From: Knoellia locipacati
GTDB lineage: Bacteria; Actinomycetota; Actinomycetes; Actinomycetales; Dermatophilaceae
Reading direction: 5' to 3'
Assembly (NCBI RefSeq): GCF_007992835.1
Contig: NZ_BKBA01000009.1
Coordinates: 124,001-188,000 of the forward strand
Length of the DNA: 64,000 nucleotides
The translations under genes and the position numbers were made by a program. The notes below the pieces were generated by a model. It searched no databases. It was not told the DNA's origin and saw only the letters and a program-made list of their open reading frames with translations. Position 1 is the first letter of the stretch, and every line of letters begins with the position of its first letter. Of this stretch, positions 26,867-40,358 are shown one piece after another.

Positions 26867-27556
26867 TCACAGTCCCGTCGTGAGCTCGGGCAGCGTCTCG
26901 GCCCGGACACCGCTGGGGTCCTGGCGGGCCAGCCACCGCAGGATGCCGCCACGCGAGCCGGTGACGGGTGCCTCGTCGTTGCCGTCGCCGAGGGTCCAGA
27001 CGTCACCCTCGTCGCTGCGCAGGGTGAGGGAGGGTGCTCCGGCAACGCCCTGCTGCCGCTTGAGCTCGTTCTCGATGAACAGCACCTGGAGGTCGCCGGC
27101 GAGGTCGTCGAAGCCGAAGTCGAGGTCGAGGTCGACGTGGTGGTAGACGACCTCCCGCAGCCGCATGAACGGGAGCATCCCGCCCTTGAACGTCGGGCCG
27201 CCCGGGGTGCGCTCGAGCACGAGGTCGCGGTGCTCGGGGCCGAGCCGACGCAGGTCCTCGGCGAGCGGGACGGCGGTGTCCTCGACGTCGCTCACGACGA
27301 CGTCCGCGGGGCGCCCGACGCCGTCGTCGATGTCGGAGTCGCGGCGCTCCGGCGAGGCGTACATGGTCTCGCCGGTGCCGTCCACGGCCGAGCGTACGAG
27401 CCGGCACAGCGCCTCGGCGTTGCGGGCGAGGTGGTTGAGCACGTGGTCGCGGCTCCAGCCCTCGCAGAGGCTGGGCGCGGCGAGGTCGTCGCAGGCGCGG
27501 GCCTCCGAGACGAGCCTGGCGGTGTGCGTGTCGATGGCGGCGAGGAGGTCGGTCAC
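26867..27556 (-). CDS. Maleylpyruvate isomerase family mycothiol-dependent enzyme
   Basis: A 229-residue DinB-like four-helix protein of the mycothiol-dependent maleylpyruvate isomerase family. The N-terminal segment LCEGWSRDHVLNHLARNAEA carries the conserved first metal-binding His, and MRLREVVYHHVDLDLDFGF carries the Glu and His that complete the site. C-terminal residues form the small MDMPI_C-like domain. GTG 27556 is chosen because it directly precedes the first helix. The gene is followed after one base by the MBL hydrolase, and preceded closely by the lipoprotein gene on the same strand. Confidence 0.85.
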   Translation of the reverse strand: MTDLLAAIDTHTARLVSEARACDDLAAPSLCEGWSRDHVLNHLARNAEALCRLVRSAVDGTGETMYASPERRDSDIDDGVGRPADVVVSDVEDTAVPLAEDLRRLGPEHRDLVLERTPGGPTFKGGMLPFMRLREVVYHHVDLDLDFGFDDLAGDLQVLFIENELKRQQGVAGAPSLTLRSDEGDVWTLGDGNDEAPVTGSRGGILRWLARQDPSGVRAETLPELTTGL

Positions 27557-27561
27557 GGTCG

Positions 27562-28719
27562 TCAGGCTACGCGCGCCCGCCACAGCGTGGTGGCCCCCGA
27601 GTCGTCGCTCGTGACGACCCACAGCTCGTCGCCGTGGGTGACGACCGACGTGGGTGTCCCCGACGGTCCCCCGGTGCTGGTCCACGACTCGCCGTTGCGG
27701 CGCAGCACGGTCGAGCCCGAGGCCGTCGGGGCGACGACGACGTCGTTCCCGGCGAGGGTCACAGGGGAGGGGACCGAGCCGTTCTCGGGGATCTCGACAG
27801 CCGGTATGCCGGTCAGCTCGCGCGGGGTGCCCGCGTCCACCTGCCAGACGGACAGGTGCCCGTCCGTGACCCCGGTGAGCAGGCAGCGGTCGCCGGTGCA
27901 GCGGGCGCCCTGGACCTCGGCGGTGCCGCTGTCGCCCGTCCGGGGGAGGCCGACCCGTGCCCACGGACCGCTCGGTCCGGGCGCGGACCAGGCCACCGGC
28001 TCGACCTCGACGGCCCCGGGAGCGAGGTGGGTGACCGACCCGCCGAGGAGCATCCCGTCACCGCGGGAGGTGACGACCCGGGCGTCGGCGAGCTCCTGGG
28101 CGGTGCTCGCCAGGGGAGTGCCGGTCGAGGGCACCCGGGCCCACCGGTTGCCCGTCCGGGTCCACGTGGCGACGTCCATGCCGGTCTGCTGGCTCTGCCA
28201 GGCGCCGAGGACGACAGGGGCGTCCCCGGCATACGCAATCCCCGCGAGGTCACCGGCGCCATAGCTCCCGAAGACGCCGAACGGCTGCTCCTGCTCGGCC
28301 ACACCCTTCGTGTCACCGCTCCACGTCGACCAGCGGTAGTTGCCGTGCGCGCCGCCGCGCGCACCCGCGATCGCGTCGATCCGGTCGCCGTGGGTCGTGA
28401 TGCCGAACCAGTGCGCCTCGAAGGCGTACGGCGACCGCGGGGTGAGCGCCACCTCCCGCAGGGTCGTGGCGTCCGGACCGACGAGGAGGTGCGGACGCGG
28501 CCTGCCGGGCCCGTGGGCGCCCACGACGACGAGGTCGGTGGTGGTCGCGAGGGTCTCGGGGGCGAGCGAGCCCGGCAGGGCGACCCGCTCCCAGGTGAGC
28601 TGCGCCACAGCAGGAGCAGGGGAGCGGCCCTCCTCGGTGCCCTGGGTGCACGCCCCGAGGAGCACGGCGGACCCCACCACCGCCCCGACGAGCCCGGCGC
28701 GCACGCTCACGTCCGTCAC
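27562..28719 (-). CDS. Secreted lipoprotein of unknown function, predicted beta-propeller
   Basis: A 385-residue protein with an N-terminal signal ending in lipobox LGAC (about residues 20-23). The rest consists of repeated strand-rich units with W- and G-rich turns (WFGITTHGDRIDAIAG, VVLGAWQSQQTGMDVATWT, VTHGDELWVVTSDDSGATTLW), suggesting a six- or seven-bladed propeller. No catalytic motif was recognised. GTG 28719 or GTG 28710 are both possible starts. Its stop is six bases before the start of the mycothiol-family gene, so the four genes 28719-26200 and possibly onward form one operon. Confidence 0.6.
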   Translation of the reverse strand: MTDVSVRAGLVGAVVGSAVLLGACTQGTEEGRSPAPAVAQLTWERVALPGSLAPETLATTTDLVVVGAHGPGRPRPHLLVGPDATTLREVALTPRSPYAFEAHWFGITTHGDRIDAIAGARGGAHGNYRWSTWSGDTKGVAEQEQPFGVFGSYGAGDLAGIAYAGDAPVVLGAWQSQQTGMDVATWTRTGNRWARVPSTGTPLASTAQELADARVVTSRGDGMLLGGSVTHLAPGAVEVEPVAWSAPGPSGPWARVGLPRTGDSGTAEVQGARCTGDRCLLTGVTDGHLSVWQVDAGTPRELTGIPAVEIPENGSVPSPVTLAGNDVVVAPTASGSTVLRRNGESWTSTGGPSGTPTSVVTHGDELWVVTSDDSGATTLWRARVA

Positions 28720-28784
28720 TCTAGTTCTCACGGGGTGAGTGCGGACCGGCTCGGAATCGGGGGTTGTCGGTGGGGCCACCTAGC

Positions 28785-31964
<3,180 letters not shown>

Positions 31965-31990
31965 GCGAGCAGACGGCATACCCACGTCGT

Positions 31991-32044
31991 CCGACACCAC
32001 GAGGGCCCCGCACCGGGAACGGTGCGGGGCCCTCGTGGTGTCGG
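31991..32044. terminator. Long bidirectional terminator between uvrA and livF
   Basis: A perfect 24-bp stem (outer arm CCGACACCACGAGGGCC, closing with GGTGTCGG on the other side) with a six-base loop. It lies 27 bp after uvrA and 11 bp after the convergent livF gene, so it should stop transcription from both directions. It is the longest hairpin in the window. Confidence 0.92.
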
Positions 32045-32054
32045 GTTCGAGGCC

Positions 32055-32764
<710 letters not shown>

Positions 32765-32768
<4 letters not shown>

Positions 32769-33631
32769 TGCTGCTCCTCCTTGGTCGGGTCGGCCGCAGC
32801 ACCTGCTGCATCGTCGTCCTCGTCGTCGTCGCCGCCACCGATGTAGGCCTCGATGACGCGCGGGTCGGACTGGACCTCACCGGGCGAGCCCTGGACGAGC
32901 ACCTCGCCACGCACGAGACACAGGACGCGGTCGCACAGGTTGAAGATGAACCGCATGTCGTGCTCGATGACGACGACCGCCAGACCGCTGTCGCGGATCC
33001 GGAAGATGAGGTCGCTCGCCTGCTTGGTCTCCTGCGGGTTCATGCCGGCCGTGGGCTCGTCGAGCAGGATGAGCTTGGGGTCGGTCGCGAGGGCCCGGGC
33101 GATCTCGAGCCGGCGCTGGTCGCCGTAGGGCATGTTGCGGGCGAGGTTCTCGGCGGAGCTCCCGAGCCCGACGAACTCGAGGAGCTCCTGGGCGCGTGCC
33201 CGGGTGGCCTCCTCCTCACGCCGGAACTTCGGTCCACGAAGGATCGAGGTGAGCGCCATCGAGCTGGTCCGGCAGTAGCGGCCGACCATGACGTTCTCGA
33301 GGGCCGTCATGTTGGCGAAGAGCCGGATGTTCTGGAACGTCCGGGCCATGCCGGCCATGACGACCGCCCTCGGCTTCGGCGGGATGACCTCGCCCAGCAG
33401 GCGCACCTCGCCCTCGGTGGGCTTGTAGAGCCCGGTGAGGCAGTTGAAGAACGTCGTCTTGCCCGCGCCGTTGGGCCCGATGAGCCCGACGATCTCGCCC
33501 GGGTGGACCGTCATGTCGACGTCCTTGACCGCGGTGAGACCGCCGAAGCGCATGGTGACGCCGCGGGCCTCGAGGATCGGTGCGCCCGAGGAGTCGGGCG
33601 TGCTGACGGGGGTGGTGTCCGTGGCGGTCAT
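32765..33631 (-). CDS. livG: Branched-chain amino acid ABC transporter ATPase LivG
   Basis: A 288-residue ABC ATPase with Walker A GLIGPNGAGKTTFFNCLTG, signature PYGDQRRLEIARALA, Walker B KLILLDEPTAGMNPQE and switch His VVIEHDM. The LivG-specific C-terminal helix region is present, with an extra acidic tail (GGGDDDEDDDAAGAA). It overlaps livM and livF by 4 bp each, giving tight translational coupling. Confidence 0.96.
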
Positions 33632-35406
33632 GCCTTGGCCTCCGCTTCCTCGAGATGGACTTCTTCGATGCGTTGCGCGAGCTCTTCGTCGTCCTCGTGG
33701 AACTCGAGCTTGCGACGCTGGCTGGCCACGAGGCCCTCCGGGCGGAACCGCATCATGAGGACGAGGACCAGACCGAAGATGAGCAGCCGGTAGTCGGCCA
33801 CGAAGCGGAGCTTCTCGGGGAGGAGCTTGAGGATCGTGGCGCCGACGAGCACACCGGCGACCGTGCCCATGCCACCGAGGACGACGGCGGCGAGCAGGAA
33901 CGCGGACTCGAGGAAGATGTACTGGTCGGGCGTGACGGACACGTCGTGGTGCGCCTTGACGGTTCCGGCCATGCCGGCCAGGAACGCACCACCGGCGAAG
34001 GCGAACAGCTTGAGGCCGAAGACGTTGACGCCCATGGCCTCAGCAGCCTTCTCGTCCTCGCGGATGGCGACCCAGCCACGTCCGATGCGGCTGTTGTTGA
34101 GCCGCGTGAAGACGAGGATGATGATCGCCGCGATGACGAGCAGCAGGAAGTAGTAGTTCGCGAACCGGCCCAGGGTGATCCCGGCGATGACGTGTGGCTG
34201 CCCGAAGTCGAACCCGAAGAAGTTGAGGTCCGGGATGGCCGGGATGCCGTTGGGCCCGTTGGTGAGCACGGGACCGTTGTTGCCGTCGAGGTTGCCCATC
34301 GTCAGGCGGAAGATCTCACCGAAGGCGAGCGTCACGATGGCGAGGTAGTCGCCCGAGACGCGCAGTGTCGGCGATCCGATGATGAGGCCGAGGAGCGCCG
34401 AGAAACACGCTCCGAGCAGCACCACGATGAGGAACGGTGGCTTCCAGTCGATCGTCGCGAACGCCGAGGCGGACAGCGTCGCACCGACGTAGGCACCGGC
34501 ACCGAGGAAGGCGATGTAGCCGAGGTCGAGCAGTCCGGCGAGGCCGACGACGATGTTGAGGCCGAGTGCGGTGGCCGCGAAGATCAGGACCTGCGTCGCG
34601 ATCGACATGTTCTCGTCGGAGCCGCCCTGGGTGAACGGGAAGAGGAACGCCACCGCGAAGGCGCCGAGCATGAGGACCTGGCGGTTCTTCTGCGAGATGA
34701 GCCCGATCCAGGTGAAGACGCCCGCCTTGGACAGGCCCCAGGCCACCGACGCCACGAAGAGCAGGAACAGCACGAAGCTCGCACCGTCACCCACGTCGAG
34801 GGCGTACGCCGCCCCGAAGAGGACGAGCGCCATGAGCACGATGATCGTGCAGATCTCGAGCCATGACGACGTCTTCGCGAAGAGCGGGTCCTTGGTCTGG
34901 CGGGAGACGAGCATGAGACCCGACGCGGCGAGCATGAGCGCGCCGACGAGGGAGATCCAGCCACCCGGGTTGATGTTGATGATCCCGCCAGACTTCACGG
35001 CGATGGTGCCGAGCGCGCCGAGCATGTAGGCCACGGCTCCGAGCCCGAGGGCCCGGACGGACGTCGCCGTGTCGAGCCACGCACCGAGGCCCGCCAGCGG
35101 CCCGCGGTGCGCCAGCAGGAGGACGAGGGCCACGAGACCGAGGACGATCATGCAGATCTGGACGCCACCGGGCCAGAAGTTGACCGAGAGGTCACCGAGC
35201 ACGTCGCTGGTGTAGCTCCACGAGAGGAACGTGCCCGCGATGAGGACGAGGGCACCGGCGAGGCCGAGCGGCCAGGCCGCCGGGTTGCCGCGGCCGGGGA
35301 CACGGTCGAGCCAGTGGACCTTGACGAGCTCGTCGTCGTGGTCGGAGTGGGCGGGCGCGACCGAGGTGGCCTGCGTGGGCGGGTTCGAAGGGGTCGAGGT
35401 GCTCAT
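33628..35406 (-). CDS. livM: Branched-chain amino acid permease LivM with extended N-terminal membrane domain
   Basis: A 592-residue permease, much longer than the usual LivM of about 320-420 residues. The C-terminal 330 residues are the canonical domain (VGLAGLLDLGYIAFLGAGAY, GDYLAIVTLAFGEIFRL and REDEKAAEAMGVNVF). The N-terminal 250 residues form about six additional membrane segments (WPLGLAGALVLIAGTFLSWS onward) after a soluble start. This extension occurs in some actinobacterial LivM proteins and has no assigned role. ATG 35406 overlaps the livH stop. The tail is acidic (FHEDDEELAQRIEEVHLEE). Confidence 0.94.
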   Translation of the reverse strand: MSTSTPSNPPTQATSVAPAHSDHDDELVKVHWLDRVPGRGNPAAWPLGLAGALVLIAGTFLSWSYTSDVLGDLSVNFWPGGVQICMIVLGLVALVLLLAHRGPLAGLGAWLDTATSVRALGLGAVAYMLGALGTIAVKSGGIININPGGWISLVGALMLAASGLMLVSRQTKDPLFAKTSSWLEICTIIVLMALVLFGAAYALDVGDGASFVLFLLFVASVAWGLSKAGVFTWIGLISQKNRQVLMLGAFAVAFLFPFTQGGSDENMSIATQVLIFAATALGLNIVVGLAGLLDLGYIAFLGAGAYVGATLSASAFATIDWKPPFLIVVLLGACFSALLGLIIGSPTLRVSGDYLAIVTLAFGEIFRLTMGNLDGNNGPVLTNGPNGIPAIPDLNFFGFDFGQPHVIAGITLGRFANYYFLLLVIAAIIILVFTRLNNSRIGRGWVAIREDEKAAEAMGVNVFGLKLFAFAGGAFLAGMAGTVKAHHDVSVTPDQYIFLESAFLLAAVVLGGMGTVAGVLVGATILKLLPEKLRFVADYRLLIFGLVLVLMMRFRPEGLVASQRRKLEFHEDDEELAQRIEEVHLEEAEAKA

Positions 35407-36326
35407 GCGCGGTCCACCACCCGGGCGCCGAGCAGGCCCTGGGGCCTGAAGACGAGCACGAGAATGAGGAGCACGAACGCCCACACGTCCTTCCATGCGG
35501 ATCCACCGAACTGGCCGGGGATGAACTGGGTCGCCATCGACTCGGCGATGCCGAGGACGAGTCCACCGACGATCGCGCCCTGGATGTTGCCGATGCCTCC
35601 GAGGACGGCCGCCGTGAAGGCCTTGAGGCCGGCGAGGAAGCCCATCCGGAAGTCGATGTTGGAGTTGAGCAGGCCCTGCGCCACGCCACCGACTGCTGCG
35701 AGGGCGGCACCGAGCGCGAAGGCGATGACGATGATGCGGTTGACGTTGATGCCCATGAGCTGGGCGGTGTCCGGGTCCTGAGAGACGGCCTGCATGCCCT
35801 GGCCGAGCCGAGTCCGGTTGACGAAGTACCAGAGGAGGGCGGCGGACACGAGGAGCGCGCCGACGGTGAAGACCGCGGCGCGCTGGATGTTGAGGCCGGC
35901 GACGGCGATGCCGGGGCCGGTGACGACGTCGATCTCGGGGAAGGAGAGCTTGCTCTTGGCGCCGGGGTAGAACAGGCGGACGGCCTCCTGGAGGAAGACC
36001 GAGATGCCGATGGCGGTGATGAGCGGGGCGAGCCGGGGCGCGCCGCGCAGGGGCCGGTAGGCGATCCGCTCCATGACCACGGCCGTGAGGACCGAGACGA
36101 GCACGGCGCCGAGCACCATGATCGGCAGGACCCACAGGCCGGTCTGGCCCTTGAAGAGGACGGTCCACGTCGCCAGGGCGCCGAACGCCCCGATCATGAA
36201 GACCTCACCGTGGGCGAAGTTGATCAGCTGCACGATGCCGTAGACGACGGTGTAGCCGACGGCGATCAGGGCGTACAGCGACCCGAGGGTCAAGCCGTTC
36301 ACAATTTGTTGCAGGAACTCGGTCAT
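35403..36326 (-). CDS. livH: Branched-chain amino acid permease LivH
   Basis: A 307-residue permease with about eight membrane segments and LivH signatures: NGLTLGSLYALIAVGYTVVYG at the start, LINFAHGEVFMIGAF, and the C-terminal AAVLGGIGNIQGAIVGG motif. ATG 36326 has AGGAGAGG upstream at long spacing. A hairpin lies between it and livK, so its expression depends on read-through from the livK promoter or on a separate promoter. Confidence 0.95.
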   Translation of the reverse strand: MTEFLQQIVNGLTLGSLYALIAVGYTVVYGIVQLINFAHGEVFMIGAFGALATWTVLFKGQTGLWVLPIMVLGAVLVSVLTAVVMERIAYRPLRGAPRLAPLITAIGISVFLQEAVRLFYPGAKSKLSFPEIDVVTGPGIAVAGLNIQRAAVFTVGALLVSAALLWYFVNRTRLGQGMQAVSQDPDTAQLMGINVNRIIVIAFALGAALAAVGGVAQGLLNSNIDFRMGFLAGLKAFTAAVLGGIGNIQGAIVGGLVLGIAESMATQFIPGQFGGSAWKDVWAFVLLILVLVFRPQGLLGARVVDRA

Positions 36327-36373
36327 CGTTGGACCCGTCACCTCTCCTGGGTTTGAAAGGGCTGGCACATTCA

Positions 36374-36403
36374 AGCAGGGGCGGACCTTCGTCCGCCCCT
36401 GCT
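36374..36403 (-). terminator. Hairpin between livK and livH (terminator or attenuator)
   Basis: Arms AGCAGGGGCGGAC and GTCCGCCCCTGCT (13 bp) with a CTTC loop, about 35 bp after the livK stop on its strand. In many solute-binding-protein operons such a hairpin lets the binding protein be made in excess of the membrane components. Confidence 0.78.
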
Positions 36404-36438
36404 CGAATGAACTACGTCAGCGTGTCGGACTCAGCCGG

Positions 36439-37656
36439 TCAGCTCACGTTCTCGGACTTGACGCTGACGAACTTGCCGCCCTCGACCTTGTAGCCCGTGA
36501 TGACCTTGACGAGGGTGTCGCCGAACTCGTCGAACGAGACCTTGCCGGTGACGCCGTCGAACGAGACCTTGCCGACCGCGTCGACGGTGGCCTGGCGGGC
36601 GCTCTTGGGGTCCTTGGCGTCCTTGAGCGAGGTCTTGAGGGCCTCGATGATGGCGTTCGCCGCGTCGTACGAGTAGCCGCCGTAGGCCGCAGCGGCCTCC
36701 GGGTACTTGGCAGCCTCGTAGTCGGCGAGGAACTTCTTGCCGGCCTCGCTGTTCTCGGTGGGCTCACCGACCGAGGTGGCGAGGTCGCCGTTGGAGGTGG
36801 AGCCCGCGAGCTCGACGAACTTCGGGTCGAAGATGCCGTCGCCACCCATGAGCGGGACGTTGAGACCGCCGGCCTTCATCTGCTTGGACAGCGGACCCGC
36901 CTGCGGGTACTCACCGCCGTAGTAGACGGCGCCGGGCTTGGACGGGGCGACCTTGGAGACGACCGGGGCGTAGTTGGACTCGTCCGGGTTGATCGTCTCG
37001 GCGGCGACCACGGTGCCACCGGCGGCCTTGTAGGCCTCGGTGAAGTACTTGACCAGGCCCTGGCCGTAGGTCTTCTTGTCGTGGATCGTCGCGACCGTCT
37101 TGATGCCCTGGTCGATGAGGAACTTGGCCGCGAAGCCACCCTGCGCGATGTCCGTGGTGCAGGTACGGAAGAAGGTCTTGTAGGGACGCGAGTTGCCGTC
37201 CGCGCCGCGGGTCAGGCTGGGACCGGTGTTGGCCGGGGAGATCTGGGTGATGTTGGCGGCGGCGAAGACCGGCTGGGTCTGCTGGCTGACGCTCGAGTTG
37301 AGGTTGCCGACGACGCCGATGACCTGGTCGTCCGACGCGAGCTTGGTCGCGCCGTTCTTGCCGACATCGGCCTTGCCCTCGTCGTCCACGGCCTCGACCT
37401 CGAGGGTCCAGCCGGGGATCGCCTTGGAGTCGTTGGCCTGCTTGACGGCGAGCTCGACCGAGTGCTGGATGCCCTTGCCGAGTGCCGACAGGTCACCGGA
37501 GAGGGGCGCGATGACGCCGATCTTGGCGACCTTGGCGCTGCCGCCGGTGCTGCCGCCGGTGTCGTTGCTGTCCTCGCCGCGGGTGCCACAGCCTGCGAGG
37601 GCGAGTGAAGCCACCAGCATCGAAGCGCCGACGGTCATGACGGAACGCTGAGCCAC
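36439..37656 (-). CDS. livK: Branched-chain amino acid-binding lipoprotein LivK
   Basis: A 405-residue type-1 periplasmic-binding-fold lipoprotein. The signal peptide is followed by lipobox LAGC (residues 22-25) and a Gly/Ser/Asp linker, then KIGVIAPLSGDLSALGKGIQ. The ligand-contact patterns SVSQQTQPVFAAANITQISP and NYAPVVSKV are typical of Leu/Ile/Val-binding proteins. GTG 37656 is supported by AGGAGG just upstream and by the Arg in the first residues. It heads the liv operon; amino acid specificity is inferred from the family. Confidence 0.94.
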   Translation of the reverse strand: MAQRSVMTVGASMLVASLALAGCGTRGEDSNDTGGSTGGSAKVAKIGVIAPLSGDLSALGKGIQHSVELAVKQANDSKAIPGWTLEVEAVDDEGKADVGKNGATKLASDDQVIGVVGNLNSSVSQQTQPVFAAANITQISPANTGPSLTRGADGNSRPYKTFFRTCTTDIAQGGFAAKFLIDQGIKTVATIHDKKTYGQGLVKYFTEAYKAAGGTVVAAETINPDESNYAPVVSKVAPSKPGAVYYGGEYPQAGPLSKQMKAGGLNVPLMGGDGIFDPKFVELAGSTSNGDLATSVGEPTENSEAGKKFLADYEAAKYPEAAAAYGGYSYDAANAIIEALKTSLKDAKDPKSARQATVDAVGKVSFDGVTGKVSFDEFGDTLVKVITGYKVEGGKFVSVKSENVS

Positions 37657-37798
37657 GTTTCCTCCTGGAATTCTTTCTCCCCGGGCAGTGAGCCGGGGAG
37701 CTCGCGACGGGTGTGCGAGCACCCGAACAATAGCCACGGCCCCTCCGTTTTCCAGAGCAGTTCGCGGATATTGTGCCGAGTCGTTACCAAGGCGGAAA

Positions 37799-37814
37799 GC
37801 ACACATTTGTGTGC
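37799..37814. promoter_or_regulatory. Perfect 16-bp inverted repeat in divergent livK / Rieske promoter region
   Basis: GCACACATTTGTGTGC (7-base arms, TT centre) lies in an AT-richer stretch of the 202-bp gap between the divergent genes. Its size and symmetry are those of a dimeric repressor or GntR/AsnC-class site. The regulator is not known. Confidence 0.5.
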
Positions 37815-37858
37815 GATCTTCACAGGCAGACAACAGAATCCATCGGCATACTGACGCG

Positions 37859-38341
37859 ATGGAGACGAATTCTGAAGGTGAGGCCACCTCGACCACCGCA
37901 ACGCCGGTCCTCGGGTGCTGCGGCCGTCGAGAGGCCCTGCGCGCGGTGGGTGTGGTCGCGGTCGCCGGTGTCGGGCTGACCGCCTGCGGGTCCGAGCCCG
38001 ACAAGGCCGTCGGTGAGGCCGTGAGCGACGCGGCGTCCGGTGCTGCGAGCGCGGCCAAGGACCTCGCGAAGAAGGCCGACATCCCCGTCGGCGGCGGCAA
38101 GGTGTTCGACGCGGCCAAGGTCGTCGTCACCCAACCCACCGAGGGCGACTACAAGGCGTTCTCCGCCGTCTGCACCCACCAGGGGTGCACCGTGTCCGGT
38201 GTCGACGGCGGCACGATCAACTGCGCCTGCCACGGCAGCAAGTTCGACATCGCCACGGGCGAGGTCAAGAGCGGCCCGGCCACCAAGGCCCTGCCCGAGA
38301 AGAAGGTCACCGTGGGAGCCGACGGCATCAGCGTCACCTGA
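37859..38341 (+). CDS. Rieske [2Fe-2S] Tat-exported lipoprotein
   Basis: A 160-residue protein with a twin-arginine signal (CGRREALRAVGVVAVAG) and a lipobox-like LTAC near residue 43, then a Ala/Asp/Lys-rich linker and a small Rieske domain. The cluster ligands are clear: CTHQGC and CACHGSKFD supply two Cys and two His. Such proteins are electron carriers at the membrane exterior; many actinobacteria have several of unknown partner. It is not part of a cytochrome bc complex here. ATG 37859 has only a weak ribosome-binding site. Divergent to livK. Confidence 0.9.
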   Translation: METNSEGEATSTTATPVLGCCGRREALRAVGVVAVAGVGLTACGSEPDKAVGEAVSDAASGAASAAKDLAKKADIPVGGGKVFDAAKVVVTQPTEGDYKAFSAVCTHQGCTVSGVDGGTINCACHGSKFDIATGEVKSGPATKALPEKKVTVGADGISVT

Positions 38342-38345
38342 GCGG

Positions 38346-38367
38346 ACGGCATACCCGGGTATGCCGT
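38346..38367. terminator. Inverted pair of the octamer (possible terminator) after the Rieske gene
   Basis: A perfect 22-bp palindrome (11-base arm ACGGCATACCC) beginning five bases after the stop codon. It is again composed of CGGCATAC plus its complement. With no unpaired loop the RNA hairpin would open several bases at its tip, but the position fits a transcription end. Confidence 0.55.
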
Positions 38368-38402
38368 TCGGTCACGTCGGTGGCTCGTCCTAGGGTTGGG
38401 CT

Positions 38403-40358
38403 GTGGCCCATCCCTCGACCTACCGTCCCCGGCCGGGGGAGATCCCCACGGACCCGGGGGTCTACCGGTTCCGGGACAAGGACGGCCGCGTCATCTACGT
38501 CGGCAAGGCCAAGTCGCTGCGCTCGCGCCTGTCCTCCTACTTCCAGGACATCGGGCAGCTGCACCCGCGGACCGCGTCGATGGTGCTCGCGGGCGCGAGC
38601 GTCGAGTGGACCGTCGTCACGACCGAGGTCGAGGCGCTCCAGCTCGAGTACTCGTGGATCAAGGAGTTCGACCCGCGGTTCAACGTCAAGTACCGCGACG
38701 ACAAGTCCTACCCCTACCTCGCCGTGACCATGGGCGAGGAGTTCCCCCGGGCGCAGGTCATGCGCGGCGCCAAGCGCAAAGGCACCCGCTACTTCGGGCC
38801 CTATGCACACGCGTGGGCGATCCGCGAGACGCTCGACCAGGCGCTGCGGGTCTTCCCGATGCGCACCTGCTCGGCGGGGGTGTTCAAGCGGGCGAGCCAG
38901 GTGGGGCGCCCGTGCCTGCTCGGCTACATCGACAAGTGCTCCGCACCGTGCGTCGAGCGGGTCGACGCCGAGCACCACCGGCAGATCGCCGAGGACTTCT
39001 GCGACTTCATGGCCGGCGAGAGCTCGAAGTTCGTCAAGCGGCTCGAGCGCCAGATGAAGGCCGCCTCCGACGAGCTCGAGTTCGAGCAGGCCGCCCGCCT
39101 GCGTGACGACATCGGGGCGTTGCAGCGGGTGCTCGAGAAGTCCGCCGTGGTCTTCGGCGACGGCACCGACGCCGACGTGTTCGCCCTCGCCGACGACGAG
39201 CTCGAGGTCGCGGTGCAGGTGTTCCACGTGCGTGGCGGCCGGATCCGGGGCCAGCGCGGCTGGGTCGCCGAGAAGGAGTTCGAGACGGTGCCCGAGGTCG
39301 TCGGACACCTCCTCCAGCAGCTCTACGGCGGCGAGGAGGGTGAGAGCGTCCCCCGCGAGGTGCTCGTCCCCGTGCTGCCAGACGACGACCAGTCATTGGG
39401 CGAGTGGCTGTCCGGGCTGCGGGGGAGCCGGGTCGACCTGCGGGTGCCCCAGCGCGGTGACAAGCGGACCCTCATGGAGACCGTCGCACGCAACGCGACG
39501 CAGAGCCTGGCCCGGCACAAGGTCGCCCGGGCCGGCGACCTCACGGCCAGGTCGCAGGCGCTCTCGCAGCTCCAGGAGGTCCTCGAGCTCGACGAGTCAC
39601 CGCTGCGGATCGAGTGCTACGACATCAGCCACGTGCAGGGCACGCAGGTCGTCGGGTCGATGGTCGTGTTCGAGGACGGGCTGCCCCGCAAGGGCGAGTA
39701 CCGCCGGTTCATCGTGCGCGGCGAGGGCGAGACCGGCGCCACCGACGACACGGCGGCGATGCACGAGGTCCTCACCCGTCGCTTCCGCCGCTACCTCAAG
39801 GACCGCGACGAGCCGCAGGGCCTCGACGAGGAGACCGGCCGGCCGACGCGCTTCGCCTACCCGCCGCAGCTCGTCGTCGTCGACGGTGGCCTGCCGCAGG
39901 TCAACGCCGCGGCGCGGGCCATCGAGGACCTCGGCATCGTCGACGTCGCCGTCGTCGGGCTCGCCAAGCGCCTCGAGGAGGTCTGGGTGCCCGGCCAGGA
40001 CTTCCCCATGGTGCTGCCGCGCACGAGCGAGGGTCTGTACCTGCTGCAGCGCCTGCGCGACGAGGCCCACCGCTTCGCGATCACCTTTCACCGCCAGCGC
40101 CGCAGCAAGGCCATGACCAACTCGGCCTTGGACGGCATACCGGGGCTCGGCGACGTCAAGCGCAAGGCGCTGCTGCGCCACTTCGGCTCGGTCAAGCGGA
40201 TCCGCGCCGCGAGCCCCGAGGAGCTCCTCGAGGTGCCCGGCATCGGCCGTGCACTGGCGGAGGTCCTCCAACGCGAGTTGACTGGTGCACCAGCGGAACC
40301 GACCGTGAACCTCATGACCGGCGAGATCGTCGACGAGCACAGGGAGAGCAATGACTGA
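38403..40358 (+). CDS. uvrC: Excinuclease ABC subunit C
   Basis: A 651-residue UvrC, which makes both incisions in nucleotide excision repair. The N-terminal GIY-YIG nuclease ([19 protein letters not shown]), a Cys cluster (CSAPCVER), the UVR motif ([19 protein letters not shown]), the RNase H-like nuclease ([11 protein letters not shown] and [13 protein letters not shown]) and C-terminal tandem helix-hairpin-helix are all seen in order. GTG 38403 begins the family N-terminus. It overlaps rapZ by 8 bp and starts the uvrC-rapZ-yvcK-whiA operon that is conserved in actinobacteria. Confidence 0.98.
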   Translation: MAHPSTYRPRPGEIPTDPGVYRFRDKDGRVIYVGKAKSLRSRLSSYFQDIGQLHPRTASMVLAGASVEWTVVTTEVEALQLEYSWIKEFDPRFNVKYRDDKSYPYLAVTMGEEFPRAQVMRGAKRKGTRYFGPYAHAWAIRETLDQALRVFPMRTCSAGVFKRASQVGRPCLLGYIDKCSAPCVERVDAEHHRQIAEDFCDFMAGESSKFVKRLERQMKAASDELEFEQAARLRDDIGALQRVLEKSAVVFGDGTDADVFALADDELEVAVQVFHVRGGRIRGQRGWVAEKEFETVPEVVGHLLQQLYGGEEGESVPREVLVPVLPDDDQSLGEWLSGLRGSRVDLRVPQRGDKRTLMETVARNATQSLARHKVARAGDLTARSQALSQLQEVLELDESPLRIECYDISHVQGTQVVGSMVVFEDGLPRKGEYRRFIVRGEGETGATDDTAAMHEVLTRRFRRYLKDRDEPQGLDEETGRPTRFAYPPQLVVVDGGLPQVNAAARAIEDLGIVDVAVVGLAKRLEEVWVPGQDFPMVLPRTSEGLYLLQRLRDEAHRFAITFHRQRRSKAMTNSALDGIPGLGDVKRKALLRHFGSVKRIRAASPEELLEVPGIGRALAEVLQRELTGAPAEPTVNLMTGEIVDEHRESND

